Shown: positions 29,336 through 39,370, counted from the first letter of the stretch. The stretch is 64,000 nt of DNA from Streptomyces sp. WAC08241 (GCA_007858575.1 CP042279.1:2356001-2420000); one strand, 5' to 3'. Numbers and translations: made by a program. Notes: generated by a model not told the origin, from the letters alone.

Positions 29336-30746
29336 ATGTCCCGTCCCCGTGCCTCACGCCGCCTCGCGCTCGTGGTGCCCGCCGCCCTCGGCGCCCTCGC
29401 CCTCGCCGCGCTGCCCGCCTTCGCGACCTCCAGCCCCGCGCAGATCGCCACGTCCAAGACCAATGGCGTCGCCTACCTCAAGTCCCTCCAGGCGGCCGAC
29501 GGTTCCTACGCCGGGTCGGGGCTCTCCAACGAGTGGGCGTTCAGCGCCTTCGCCGCCGCCGGCACCGCCGTCGTCGACGTCGCCCCGGGCGGCGACACCA
29601 CCAAGAACGCCCGGACCGTGTACCGCAACCTGCTCTCCACGTCCGGCTGGCCGTCCGCGACGCCGCTGGTCACCGACTACGAGCGCGGCACGCTCAACGC
29701 GTACGCGGCGGGCATCGACCCGGCCCGCGTCTCGGCCTCGCGCAACCTGATCGCCCACATCTACGCGTACTGGCAGACGGCCGAGCCGGGCTACGTCGGT
29801 CCGTCCTCGAACTTCAACGGCACCGTCTTCGCGGCCCTCGCCCTGGGCGGTGCCAAGACCCAGGCCGGCGCCGCCCGCGTCCCCCAGTCGCTCACGAACG
29901 CGCTGGTCGCCCGCATCCGCGCCAACCAGCACAACGACGGCGGCTGGACGTACCAGAAGGTCGAGGGCGACCCCACCGCCCTCAACACCGCGGGCGACGT
30001 CGACATGACGGGCGCCGCCATGGCCGCCCTCTGCGTGTCCGGCGTCCCGAACACCGACGCGGACGTCGTCCAGGCCAAGAACTTCCTCAAGGGCAAGCTG
30101 GTCGGCAACTCCGGCGCCTTCAACTCCCTGTACGGGGTGAACACCAGCTCCAACGGCTGGGGCGTCTCCGGGCTCAACGCCTGCGGCATCAACCCGCAGA
30201 CCGGGGACTTCCTCACCGGCCTCAACAAGACGCCGGTCGACTTCCTGATCGCGAACCAGTACAACCCGGCCGGCGGCTTCAAGTACAAGCCCTCCGACAC
30301 CGCCCCTCCGCCTACTCCTCGATCGACGCGCTGCGCGCGGTGGCCGGCGGCGGCTTCACGACCGCCCCGCCGGTCCCGGTCACCTCCGGGGCCACGCGGT
30401 GGGTCGCCCAGTCCGGGTTCACGGCGGGCACCGCCACGAAGCTGGCGCTGTCCGTGGACGACGGCGCCGGGAACCTGAAGGTGTGCTCGGTGGCCTTCAC
30501 GCCGACGGGGACGACCACGACCCTCGGTGACGTCCTGGCCGCCGCGACGGGCGGCGCCACTCCGTCGGGCTGCGTCACGGCGGTGACCCCTCGTCCGGCA
30601 CCGGCGCGATCACGGCCCTCAACGGCAAGGCCGGCAGCGGGGCGAACACCTGGAAGGTGAGCGTCGACGGCTCCTCCTTCGCCGGGGCCCTCCGCGAGAA
30701 GGTGATCTCCGTGGGCGACACCATCGCCCTGCGCTGGGGAGCCTGA
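29336..30746 (+). CDS. Secreted transcobalamin-like protein: alpha/alpha barrel plus DUF4430-like domain
   Basis: ATG at 29336 with AGGAG at 7-base spacing; about 470 residues. A signal peptide (ALVVPAALGALALAALPAFA) is followed by a barrel of alpha hairpins with the repeat features GVAYLKSLQAADGSYAGSG, ANQHNDGGWTYQKVEGD, NAYAAGIDPARVSASRNLI and IANQYNPAGGFKYKP. The last 130 residues are a beta-rich domain (LALSVDDGAGNLKVCSVAF, LNGKAGSGANTWKVSVDG, VISVGDTIALRW) of DUF4430 type. Barrel plus C-terminal DUF4430 domain is the architecture of animal intrinsic factor and transcobalamin. Breaks lie near 30305 and 30590. Control by a cobalamin riboswitch supports a B12-binding role. Confidence 0.85.
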
Positions 30747-30794
30747 TCCCGGCGGGCGGGGCCCGGCGGCGGTGTGCCCGCCGCCGGGTCCCGT

Positions 30795-31292
30795 TCACGA
30801 CCGCTGGAACGAGGTCCAGGTGAAGGCCACCTGGTCACCGGCCTTCAGCTTGAACTGGCAGCCGCCGACCGGGGTGGGGGTGCCGTTGACGGAGATGCTC
30901 CAGTAGGCCGAGCCGCCGCCGCTGACGTTCTTGATCGTGTCGACGGAGAAGTCGTCGAACGAGGCGTACCAGATGCCGTCCCAGGTGAAGTGCTTCTTCC
31001 TGGCGGCGTCGTCCAGGGCGGCGGTCGGCGTGGGCACGGCGCTCGGGTGGGCCGAGCCGTTGGTGCCGTCGCACTTGTGGGTGCCGCCGGTGGCCGTGGT
31101 CACGTCGTGGCCCCTGGTCCTGATCTTCCCCTTGAACAGCAGCCCGTCCGGGCCCTGGACCGTGAGGCCGACCTTGACCGGGGCGTTGGTGTGCGCAAGC
31201 GGCTCGGCGTGGGCGACGGCCGGCGCCGTGGTGAGCGCGAGTCCCAGGGCGGCCGTGGTGACGAGGGCGTGACGTACGAGGTTCGGGCGCAT
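30795..31292 (-). CDS. Secreted DUF4430 protein
   Basis: ATG at 31290-31292; 165 residues, frame intact. A clear signal peptide (RHALVTTAALGLALTTAPAV, cleavage after AHA) precedes a single small beta domain: VKVGLTVQGPDGLLFKGKI, FTWDGIWYASFDDFS, AYWSISVNGTPTPVGGCQF and KLKAGDQVAFTWTSF. The Y-W-x-x-x-V-N-G...L-x-x-G-D core is DUF4430, the small beta domain that in transcobalamin closes over the corrin ring. A cobalamin riboswitch lies 157 nt upstream. It converges on the barrel-protein gene, leaving 48 bp between stops. Confidence 0.88.
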   Translation of the reverse strand: MRPNLVRHALVTTAALGLALTTAPAVAHAEPLAHTNAPVKVGLTVQGPDGLLFKGKIRTRGHDVTTATGGTHKCDGTNGSAHPSAVPTPTAALDDAARKKHFTWDGIWYASFDDFSVDTIKNVSGGGSAYWSISVNGTPTPVGGCQFKLKAGDQVAFTWTSFQRS

Positions 31293-31448
31293 GCGTTGCC
31301 TTCCGTACGGGCGGGTGTGCGGCACCGCCCTGTACGCCACGGCATCCCGCGCGACGGCTTCCCCGGCGGGGAGCGGCCGTCGGCGGACCGACGCGTCGGG
31401 GCTTCGCGCTGCAGACCATGACAGGGGAAGCGGTACGACCGCGTGCTG

Positions 31449-31536
31449 GGTGGTCCGACTCGAGGCGCGCGAACGCCCCACACGGTTGCAGGTCAGCGCC
31501 GGATTCCCACCGGCTTCCCCCGGGTCACGCGACCAT
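31449..31536 (-). ncRNA. Cobalamin riboswitch 3
   Basis: Read on the minus strand: GGGGGAAGCCGGTGGGAATCC, B12 box GCTGACCTGCAACCGT (complement of 31481-31496), then GAGTCGGACCACC, with TGGTC/GACCA closing P1. It lies upstream of the DUF4430 gene. The 31293-31448 leader between aptamer and start holds no gene. Confidence 0.9.
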
Positions 31537-31633
31537 TCGGTTGTGTGCCCGGCCGGACCGGGCAGACGCATAGTACGACCCCAACGTCGTTATGAACAGC
31601 GGCGGTTGGCGGCCGGGACCGGGCCACCGCCGG

Positions 31634-31870
31634 TCACGCGGCGTCCGGCACCACCCGCTGGTCCGGGCCGTCGTACGAGGCGAGCGGGCGGATCGGGGCG
31701 TTGACGACCCGGGCGGTGAACGCGGAGGCGTTGAAGCCGTGTTCGGCGTACAGGACGAGGGAGGTCCCGAAGGAGCGGCTCGTGGCCAGGTCCTGGACCG
31801 GACAGCCGCGGTGGGTGAGGGAGTCGGTCTCCCGGACGACGGTGGAGATCCCGGTCCGGCGCCCGTGTCC
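31634..31870 (-). pseudogene. Collapsed citrate/methylcitrate synthase remnant
   Basis: One short minus-strand frame strings together three separate parts of a citrate synthase. The N-terminal piece reads ISTVVRETDSLTHRGCPVQD, then LATSRSF (normally SLTYRGYPVQDL). The central piece follows directly as TSLVLYAEHGFNASAFTARV. The last is a C-terminal piece, IRPLASYDGPDQRVVPDAA, ending at 31634-31636. A complete enzyme has about 370 residues; here the catalytic His and Asp regions are absent. The joins keep one reading frame. It is clearly non-functional. Confidence 0.75.
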
Positions 31871-31951
31871 GTACTCCGGCGGTCCTCCGCCCGCCGCGAT
31901 CCGGTGCGTCCCGGGAACCGGGCGGGGTCCGGCCCGACTACTGCCGTGTCG

Positions 31952-31972
31952 GAGGGGCTGCCGGAGCCCCTC
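31952..31972. promoter_or_regulatory. Hairpin before the aztA-like gene
   Basis: GAGGGGCT (31952-31959) and AGCCCCTC (31965-31972) pair exactly around GCCGG, 23 bases before the ATG at 31996. It may terminate upstream transcription or act in the leader. No Zur-like AT-rich box is visible in 31871-31995. Confidence 0.4.
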
Positions 31973-31995
31973 GCGGGTGCGGTGAGGGATGTGGG

Positions 31996-32630
31996 ATGGG
32001 CGGGTGGGAGGTGCGGATGCGCGGGGTCACGTGCCGGCACGGCCGGGTCGAGGCCGTCGCGGACGTGGACCTGGAGATCGCCGCCGGCGACCGGGTGGCC
32101 CTGACCGGCACCAACGGGTCGGGCAAGACCACCCTGCTGCGCGCCGTGCTCGGTCTGCACCGCCGGGCGGCGGGCTCGATCCTCGTCGGGGCCGGGGCGC
32201 CCGTACGGCCGCCGAGTGGGCCTGGCGCAGACGCGCCTGCGCCTGGGTGCCCCAGAAGCCCGCGGCCGGCCGCTTCCCGCTGCTCGGCGCGGAGTTGCTG
32301 GCGAGCAGTGCGGCTCCGGCCGAGGCGACCGACGCGGCCGTACGGCTCGGGGTGGGGGCGCTGGTCGGGCGCCCGCTGCACACCCTCTCCGGAGGGCAGC
32401 TCCAGCGGATGTACCTGGCGCGGGCGATCGGCTGCGTGGCCGCCGGTGCCGGGGTGCTGCTCGCGGACGAGCCGACCGCCGCCCTCGACTTCGACGGTCA
32501 GGCGGAGGCGGCCGACGTCCTGACCTCGCTGCCGGTGACGCTCGTCGTGGTCACCCACGACCGGGCGCTCGCCGACCGGTGCGACCGGGTCCTGGAGATG
32601 GCCGCCGGCCGAGTGCGGGTGGTCCGGTGA
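31996..32630 (+). CDS. Metal ABC transporter ATP-binding protein, AztA-like
   Basis: ATG at 31996 (ATG 32017 is also possible). About 212 residues, one ATPase domain: Walker A ALTGTNGSGKTTLLRAVLGL, Q-loop ACAWVPQKPAAGRFP, signature HTLSGGQLQRMYLARAI, Walker B LLADEPTAALDFDG and H-loop LVVVTHDRALADRCDRVLEM. One base is missing near 32195. The family is the Zn/Mn-type (ZnuC/AztA) ABC importer ATPase. The stop overlaps the permease start (GTGA). Zinc is the likely cargo; cobalt is a less likely alternative suggested only by the adjacent B12 genes. Confidence 0.85.
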
Positions 32631-33502
32631 GCGCCCTGGCGACCGCCGACCTCGGCACCCTGCTCCACCTGCTCCCCGTCCAGCGGGCCGGACTCGCTCT
32701 GCTCCTCGCGGCGGTCGGCCTGCCGGTCGTCGGCGTGGTGATCGTGGGCCTGGACATCATGCCGGTCCGGTTCGCGATGATGCACGTCGCCCTGCTCGGC
32801 ATCGCGGTCGGACTGCTGACCGGCCTCGACCCGATGCTGTGCGCCCTGGTCGCCTGCGCCCTGGCCGGGGCGGGCGTGGCGCCCTGGCCCGCACCCCGGA
32901 CGGGCTGTCCGGGGCGATGGGCCTGCTGATGAGCCTGGCGTCGCGGCGGCGCTGCTCGTCCTGGCCGTCTCCGGGGTGAACGCCTCGGGGCCTTCGCCCT
33001 GCTGTGGGGTCGGTCCTGTCGGTCGGCGCCCCCGACCTCGTCGTGCTCGCCGCCCTCGCCGCCGTGGTCCCCGGCCTGTTCTGGTGGCGGCGGCGGGACA
33101 TCGGCCTGCTGCTGTACGACCGGGAGCTGGCCCAGTGCTCGGGCGTGCCCGTACGGGCGCTGACCGCCGCGCTCCTCGTCCTGGTCGCGGTGGCGGTCGC
33201 CGGGGCCGTCAAGCTCACCGGGGCGCTGCTCGTCGACGCCCTGACCCTGCTGCCCGCGCTGGCCGCGCGCCGGCTGGGCGGCTCCCTGAAGTCGATCACC
33301 CTGTGGGCGATCGGCATCGGGGTCGCGGTGAACCTCACCGGGTTCCTGCTGGCCCTGTGGCTGGACTGGCCGCCCGGGCCCGTCCTCGTCCTGACGGCGG
33401 GGGCGGTCGTCCTCGTCGTCCATGTCGCATCCGGACGGTCCGGACTGTCCGGGCCGTCCGGCCGTCCGGGCCGTCCGCATCCTTCGAACGGAGAATCAGC
33501 TC
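32627..33502 (+). CDS. Metal ABC transporter permease, AztB-like
   Basis: GTG at 32627 overlaps the ATPase stop. About 290 residues with eight or so helices: GLALLLAAVGLPVVGVVIVG, MPVRFAMMHVALLGIAVGLL, DLVVLAALAAVVPGLFWW, GAVKLTGALLVDALTLLPAL and GIGVAVNLTGFLLALWLDWP. This matches the ABC-3 (ZnuB-like) permease family. Frame breaks lie near 32885, 32940 and 32990. No stop is found before the next start: the frame runs on through (GTCCGG) repeats at 33430-33475 into the binding-protein gene, so the true end is blurred by another slip. The given end is just the base before the next ATG. Confidence 0.8.
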
Positions 33503-34311
33503 ATGGCGCGCATCCGCGTCCGCGTCCCCGTCCCCACCCCTCCCTCCTCGCGCTGAGCGCGGTCGGGTTCACGCTCCTCACCGGCTGCGGCGGTGACGGG
33601 GCGGTGACAAGCCCCCGCCCGGGACGGGCGGAAGCCCGTGGTCGTCGTCACCACCACGTGGGAGGGTGCCTTCGCGAAGGCGGCGGGCGCCGAGGACGTG
33701 ACCGTCATCGTCCCGCGGTCCGTCCACCACGCCCCCGACTACGACCCCAAGCCCTCCGACCTGGCCGCCGTGGCGAAGGCCGACTTCGTCCTCTACGCGC
33801 CCTTCGAACCGTACGCGGCGAAGATCAGGGAGGCGGCGGGATCGTCGGCGGAGCTGGTGGAGGTCGGCCTCGACAACGACCCCGACAAGGTCAAGGCCGA
33901 AGTGGACAGGCTGGCGAAGCTGTTCGGCACGCAGGAGGCGGCCACGCGGTGGAAGGCGGCGTTCGACACCGAGTACGGGAAGCTGAACAAGGACGTGCGG
34001 GCGGCCTGGCCGGACGGGAAGAGCCCGGTGGTGGTCGCCCAGGTCTTCACCACGTGGGCGGCGGAGCTGGCCGGGGCCGTCCCGGCGGGGACGTACGGGC
34101 CGGACCCGGTGACCCCGGCGCGACTCGCCGAACTGTCCGCCGAGAAGCCCTCCTTGGTCCTGGACAACGCCCACATGTCCACCGGAACCGTGCTGCCCGA
34201 CTCCGGCGCGAAGCAGGTGGAGATCGTCAACTACCCGGGGACGACCTCGACCTCCTGTCGGTCTACCGGGACGCGGCGGCCGGGATCGGGAAGGCCCTGG
34301 GCGGGTCCTGA
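33503..34311 (+). CDS. Metal ABC transporter substrate-binding lipoprotein, AztC-like
   Basis: ATG at 33503 with GGAG at 33490. A lipoprotein signal ends in the lipobox LLTGCGG near residue 30, so the protein is tethered outside the membrane. After two slips (about 33540 and 33620) the body reads PVVVVTTTWEGAFAKAAGAE, VIVPRSVHHAPDYDPKPSDL (putative metal-binding His pair), ADFVLYAPFEPYAAKIREA, DKVKAEVDRLAKLFGTQEAA and PSLVLDNAHMSTGTVLPDSG. About 265 residues, the normal size for cluster A-I metal-binding proteins. A last slip near 34240 gives the end SVYRDAAAGIGKALGGS. It delivers metal to the two upstream proteins. Confidence 0.85.
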
Positions 34312-34346
34312 CCGCCGGGGCCTTCCCGGTCCCGCGTCCGCCGGGG

Positions 34347-36075
34347 TCAGCCGGCCCCGGCGAACGCCGCCCGGTCCCCGGCGGCGTCCCGGACGGGCCC
34401 GAGGCGCTCCCGGAGCGCCGCGCGGTCGGCTTCTGCCGGCCGCCGTCAGCGGTATCCGTCCGACGACGAGCAGCCGTTCGGGGTGCTTGCGGCGCTCCAC
34501 GCCCCGTGCCGTCAGGTGCCCGGTCAGCGCCTCCAGGGTCGGGGCCGTGTCTCCCCGGGGACCACGCAGGCCGCCAGCCGCTCCCCCATCAGGGGGTCGG
34601 GCACGCCGAGGCAGACGACGTCCCGGACCAGCGGGTGGGAGCGCAGTTCGCGCTCGACCTCGGCGGGGCTGATGTTGGCGCCGCCCCGGATGACGACGTC
34701 CTTGAGGCGGCCGACGACGTGCAGCACCCCTTCGGGGTCCAGACGGCCGAGGTCCCCGGTGCGCACCCAGCCGTCGACGGTGCGGTAGCGGGCGTCCAGT
34801 TCGGGCGCGCCGACGTAGCAGAGCGGGGACATGGGGCCCCGGGAGACGATCTCGCCGACGGCCCCGTCGGCAGTGCCTCCCCGGTGCCCGGGTCGACGAT
34901 CCGGATCTCGGTGACGCGCGGGTCCGGCAGGCCGGCGACCACGGTCGCGCCGTCCGCGGGCGGCACCGTACGGCCCAGTCCGGTATGGCAGTTGACGCCG
35001 TCGGCGGAGCCGTACAGGTTGACCACCGGGCAGCCGAAGGCGTCGGCCGCGGCCCTCGCGGTGGCTCCGTCGAGCGGTGCTCCGCCGAGGACGAGGGCGG
35101 TGGGGCGGGAAGCGCCTCGGGCACGGCGTCCGTGGCCTCTGTCGTCTCCGTGACCTTTGTGGCCTCTGTCGTCTCCGTGGCGTCGAGGTGCTCCAGCATC
35201 ATGCGGACCATCGTCGGGACGCCCAGGACGTGGGTCGGGCGGTGTGCGCGTACGGCCGCGAGGGCCGCGTCGGGGGTGAAGTGGTCGAGCAGGACGAGGG
35301 TGCCGCCGTGCCGGGCGAGGGTGACCGGGGTGCCGTTGGAGCCGAACGCCGAGGCCAGCGGCACGAGGAAGAGGCAGCGCGGCGGCGTCCGGTCGGGGAT
35401 GAGCGAGGCGAGGAAGTTGCCCCGCCCGCCAGCCAGCGCGTTGTGCGAGTACGCGATCATCTTGGGCTCGGACTCGGAACCGGACGAGACCAGGATGCGG
35501 GCCGGGCCGTCCGGGTCGGGGCGGGCCGGGACGAACGCCGCCGGGTCGCCGCGCAGCAGCTCCGACCAGGCGACGGCCCCTCGGGCACCTCCCCGGGTCC
35601 GACCGCGACGACGTGCCGTAGGGTCGGCAACGAGCGTGCGAGGGAGTGGAGTTCGGTCGCGTGACGCACGTCCCGGTGCGCGGCGGCGGCGATGACGGTG
35701 ACGGCCCCGGACCGGCGCAGCAGGGACTCGGCCTCCAGGGCGCCACGGCCCACGGGGAAGGGGGAGGGCGACGGCGCCGAGGGCGGCCAGGGCGAGGTCC
35801 GCGACGACGGCGGCGCGGCCGTTCGGGAGCTGGACGCCGACCACGTCGCCGGGGCCGACGCCCAGGCCGCGCAGGCCGCCGGCGAGACATCGGACCTTGC
35901 GGTCCAGGGCGGCGTAGCAGAGCTTGCCCCGGGCGTCGAGGACGGCGGTGCGGTGGGGGTCGGCGATCCGCCGGGCCCTGAAGAGGCTGTAGAGGTCGAG
36001 GTCGGGGCAGGTGCCGTCGGCCGCCCAGGCGCGGCGGAGTCCGGCGGGCAGCAGGTCGCGCAGGGGGACGGTCAT
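34347..36075 (-). CDS. AMP-dependent acyl-CoA synthetase/ligase
   Basis: ATG at 36073-36075 overlaps the CoA-transferase stop. About 575 residues. It activates a carboxylic acid as acyl-AMP and then acyl-CoA. Motifs: phosphate loop ILVSSGSESEPKMIAYSHNA, CPVVNLYGSADGVNCH, DGWVRTGDLGRLDPEG (TGD), VVGRLKDVVIRGGANISPAE and C-terminal IPLTAAG plus a reconstructed KADR lysine. A Thr/Glu-rich insert (ATETTEATKVTETTEATDA) is encoded by a duplicated 27-bp unit at 35132-35182. Breaks lie near 35755, 35580, 35110, 34865, 34560 and 34435. The substrate is unknown. Confidence 0.88.
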
Positions 36076-37942
36076 GCGAGGCTCCAGGGTCGGGGACGGC
36101 GGGGGCGCCGTGTGCGTCGCGGTGGATCGGGTGCGTGAACCGCGGGTCGCCGCGCAGGTCGGACAGGTCGGTGGTGACCTTGGTGGCGGCCAGCCCGCGG
36201 TCTTGGAGGAGGGCCAGCGCCTCGCCGGTGGGAAGGCCGGACAGGTCGTGCGCCGCGACCGCGGCGGCGTCGGCGTCCGCAGGGGCGATCCAGCCGTCGG
36301 CCACCGGCAGCGGGCGCCGGAACCCGGCCGGCATCCGGGGGCTCCGGCCCCGCGCGATCCGGTCCAGGGCGGGAGCGGTGAGGGTGTCGGCGGCGCCGAG
36401 CAGGGAGGAGTCGACGCGGACGCCCCGGCCGGTGCGCTCCCGCAGCAGCAGTCCGGCCAGGACCGCCTCGGCGCCGTGCAGACCGCCCAGCACGTCGAGC
36501 AGGGTCATCAGGGAGGGGCGGGCGGCTCGCCCTCGGGACGCACCGCCTCGCCGACCCCGGTGCGGGCCTGGACCATGAAGTCGGTGCCCATGGGGCGTCG
36601 GGCACCCGCCCGCCCCAGCCGCCCGTGTACGCGTACACCAGGGCCGGGTTGTCCCGGGCCAGGTCGTCGGAGTCGAGGCCGAGCTCGGCGGCCTTGCCCG
36701 GCGCCCAGTTGTGCAGGAACACGTCCGCCCCGGCCGCCGCCGCCCGCAGCTCCCGGCGGCCTCCGGGCGACTTGATGTCGATCTCGACGGCCTCCTTGCC
36801 CCGGTTGAGGGCGAGCCAGCGGGCGGAGACGCCCGAGCAGGCCGGGGGCATGCCGCGCAGCGGGTCGCCGCCCGGCGGCTCGATCCGGACGACCTCGGCG
36901 CCGAGCAGGCCGAGGAGGTGCGCGGCGAGCGGGGCCTGGATGCGGCGGCCCGCCTCCAGGACGGTCAGCCCGGCGAGGGGTCTGCCGGGCGACGGACGGG
37001 GGCCGCCGGCGCGACGACGGAGCGGACTTCCGTACGGGCTCCTGTACCGGCTTCCGTACGGGCTCCTGTACTGGCTTGCGCACGGGCTCCCGCACTGGCT
37101 TGCGCACAGGCTCCCGCGGGAGCGCCGCCGAGGAGGCGGAAGTCCCAGGGGCCGCGTCACCGGCCTCCGCGTACCGCTCGGCCAGGGTCCGCAGGGCGCA
37201 CACCTGGGCGCCGGAGAGGGCGGCGGCGCGGCGGACCTCCGCGAACGTCCGGCGCCGGGTGGTCGCGTGGAGGACGGGCGGGAAGGGCGCGCAGGCGGTG
37301 GCGTAGCGGAACTGGAAGGGGCGCCATCCGGCCCGTATCGCGTCGGCGGGTGCGTCCAGGGCGCGCCAGAAGGCCGCCCACGCGCCCGGGTCGAGCGTCT
37401 CCAGTTCGAAGAGGACGCCGTCGACGGAGGTGAACGGCGGCCCACCGGGCGCGAGTTCGGCGGCCTCGCCCTCGTCGGCGCCGGCAGCGGCCAGGTACTG
37501 GGAGACGGCTAGAGTCCGGCGAGGTCCGCCCCGGTGTCCACCCGGGTCGTCCCCGCCCCCGGGCCTGGCCGATCAGCGCGGCCAGCAACCCCTGGACCAC
37601 GAGCACGCCGGTGGCGGTGGCCGCGCAGTCGGCGGCGAGACCGGCCGGGGCGCCGTCGCGGCGCCCGTGCACGGCCATGATCCCGGTGGCGGCCTGGACC
37701 GTGGCCTCGTCGACGAGCCCGCTGCCGGGCGCGCCCCAGCGGGCGGTCGCGCGGACCGGTGCGAAGCCCTCCCCGGACAGGACGGTCCCGCCGGCCGGGT
37801 CCGGGGTCCCGGGGCCGTCCTGCCGGGCTCCGAGCCGGCGCAGGTGCGCGGCCACGACCGCCGTGACCGGCGCGGGGCCCGAGACCGCCGCGGCCGTCGC
37901 GTCGAGCGGCCGGACCGCCGCCGTGGTTGCCGGTGACGCCAT
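36072..37942 (-). CDS. CoA transferase (CaiB/BaiF type) with extra N-terminal domain
   Basis: ATG at 37940-37942; about 625 residues, roughly 1.5 times a single class III CoA transferase. The C-terminal half is the canonical domain: LAGLTVLEAGRRIQAPLAAH, LLGAEVVRIEPPGGDPLRGM, WLALNRGKEAVEIDIKSPGG, AAELGLDSDDLARDNPALVY and ADTLTAPALDRIARGR. The N-terminal half (FAPVRATARWGAPGSGLVDE, TGVLVVQGLLAALIGQAR) is a diverged relative of the same fold. Between them is a linker of octapeptide repeats, (R/Q)EPVRKPV, at 37028-37116. Such enzymes move CoA between carboxylates. Coupling to the acyl-CoA ligase and the divergent dehydrogenase suggests one pathway. Breaks lie near 37560, 37010, 36600 and 36520. 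Confidence 0.82.
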
Positions 37943-38017
37943 GCCTCTCCTCTCCCGGCGCGCGGCGGTGACCGGCGCCCAGGTCGTACGGGGCGTGCGT
38001 GCTGTGTGTGTCGCACG

Positions 38018-38059
38018 GGTCGTTCAGGTCGTTCAGGTCGTTCAGGTCGTTCAGGTCGT
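38018..38059. repeat. 9-bp tandem repeat GGTCGTTCA x4
   Basis: Four exact copies plus a partial fifth (GGTCGT) lie in the 220-bp divergent region between the CoA-transferase and dehydrogenase starts. It could be a stack of half-sites or a replication-slippage tract. Confidence 0.9.
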
Positions 38060-38162
38060 ACGGAACGCGGGAACCGGGCTGCCGTCGCGCCCGACCAGTT
38101 CCACGGACAGACAGTCGGACACACGTTCCCGGGAGTTCCCGGAGGACCGAGGAGGAGCCGCC

Positions 38163-39370
38163 GTGCCGCACCCGACGCCCGAGGACGCCACCGGACGCCG
38201 AGCCGTCGCCCCCGAACCGCTCTCCTCCGGAGCGGAACGGGAGGAAAGGATCCGGAGGTTCGTCACCGACCGGGTCGTGCCCCGCGAACCGGTGCTGGAC
38301 GCGGGCGGTCCGGCCGCCGGCGAGGCCTTGGCGAACTGCGCGCCACCGCCCGGGAGGAGGGGCTGTGGGCGCTGCCGCTTCCGGCCGAACTGGGCGGCGG
38401 AGGGCTCCCGTTCGCCGAGTACGCCGTACTGGCGGAGACCGAGGGCGCCAGTGACCACGGCCCCGCCGCGCTGGGCTCCGCGCCCCTGCTCGACGTGACG
38501 ATGCTGTCCCGGCACGCCACCGGGGCGGTACGGGAGGCCTTCCTGCGGCCCCTGGTCGCGGGAGGGGTGCGGGCCTGTTACGCCATGACGGAGCCGGACG
38601 TCCCGGGGACCAACCCCGGGGGACCCGTACCACCGCGCGGCGGGCGCCCGGCGGCGGATGGCGCGTCAGCGGACGCAAGTGGTTCGTCTCCGGGGCGGCC
38701 GGCGCCGACCTGGTGACCGTGCTGGCCCGGACCGGCGGGGCGCCGGGCGACCGCGAGGGGCTGTCGCTCCTCCTGGTCCCCACCGCATCGCGGGGCTTCC
38801 GGGTGGTGCGGGACCTGCCCGTGCTCGGTGCGACGGGCCAGTACGAGATCGCGTTCGACGACGTCGTCGTACCGGAGGAGCACCTGAGTGGGGCCGGAGG
38901 GCGGGGCGCTGGCCGTCACGGGCGAACGGCTTTCCCTGGGGCGGACGTTGCGGTGCCTGCGCTGGCTCGGGCAGGCACGGAGGGCCTTCGACCTGATGTG
39001 CGAGCGGGCCGTGTCCCGGGCGGTGCGCGCGGACCGCTCGCCGGTCACCAGCTCGTCCAGCAGCACGTGTTCGACGCCCTGCTCGCGCTGCGCACCACCC
39101 GGCCCCTCGTCCACGAGGCGGTGGCGTTGATCGCCGCCGGGCGGGACGCCCGTACGGAGGTGGGGCTGGCCAAGGTCGCCGCCGCGCGGATGCTCCAGCA
39201 GGTCGCCGACTCGGCCGTGCAGGTCTTCGGCGCCGCCGGGCTGGGTCCCGACACGCCGCTCCCCGCGCTGTTCCGGGGCGGGAGGGCCGCGCGGATCCTC
39301 GACGGCCCGGACGAGCTGCACGTCACCTCGGTCGCCCGGCGGGTCCTGCGCGGCTACGGCGACGGTGCTC

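Noticed and set aside
29336..30746. Terpene cyclase or prenyltransferase for the barrel proteins
   Set aside because: Signal peptide, DUF4430-like domain and cobalamin riboswitch all point outside terpene metabolism; no DxDD-type catalytic motif was noticed.
31871..31995. Zur box for the metal ABC transporter
   Set aside because: No AT-rich TGAAAATnATTTTCA-like palindrome is visible in the upstream region.
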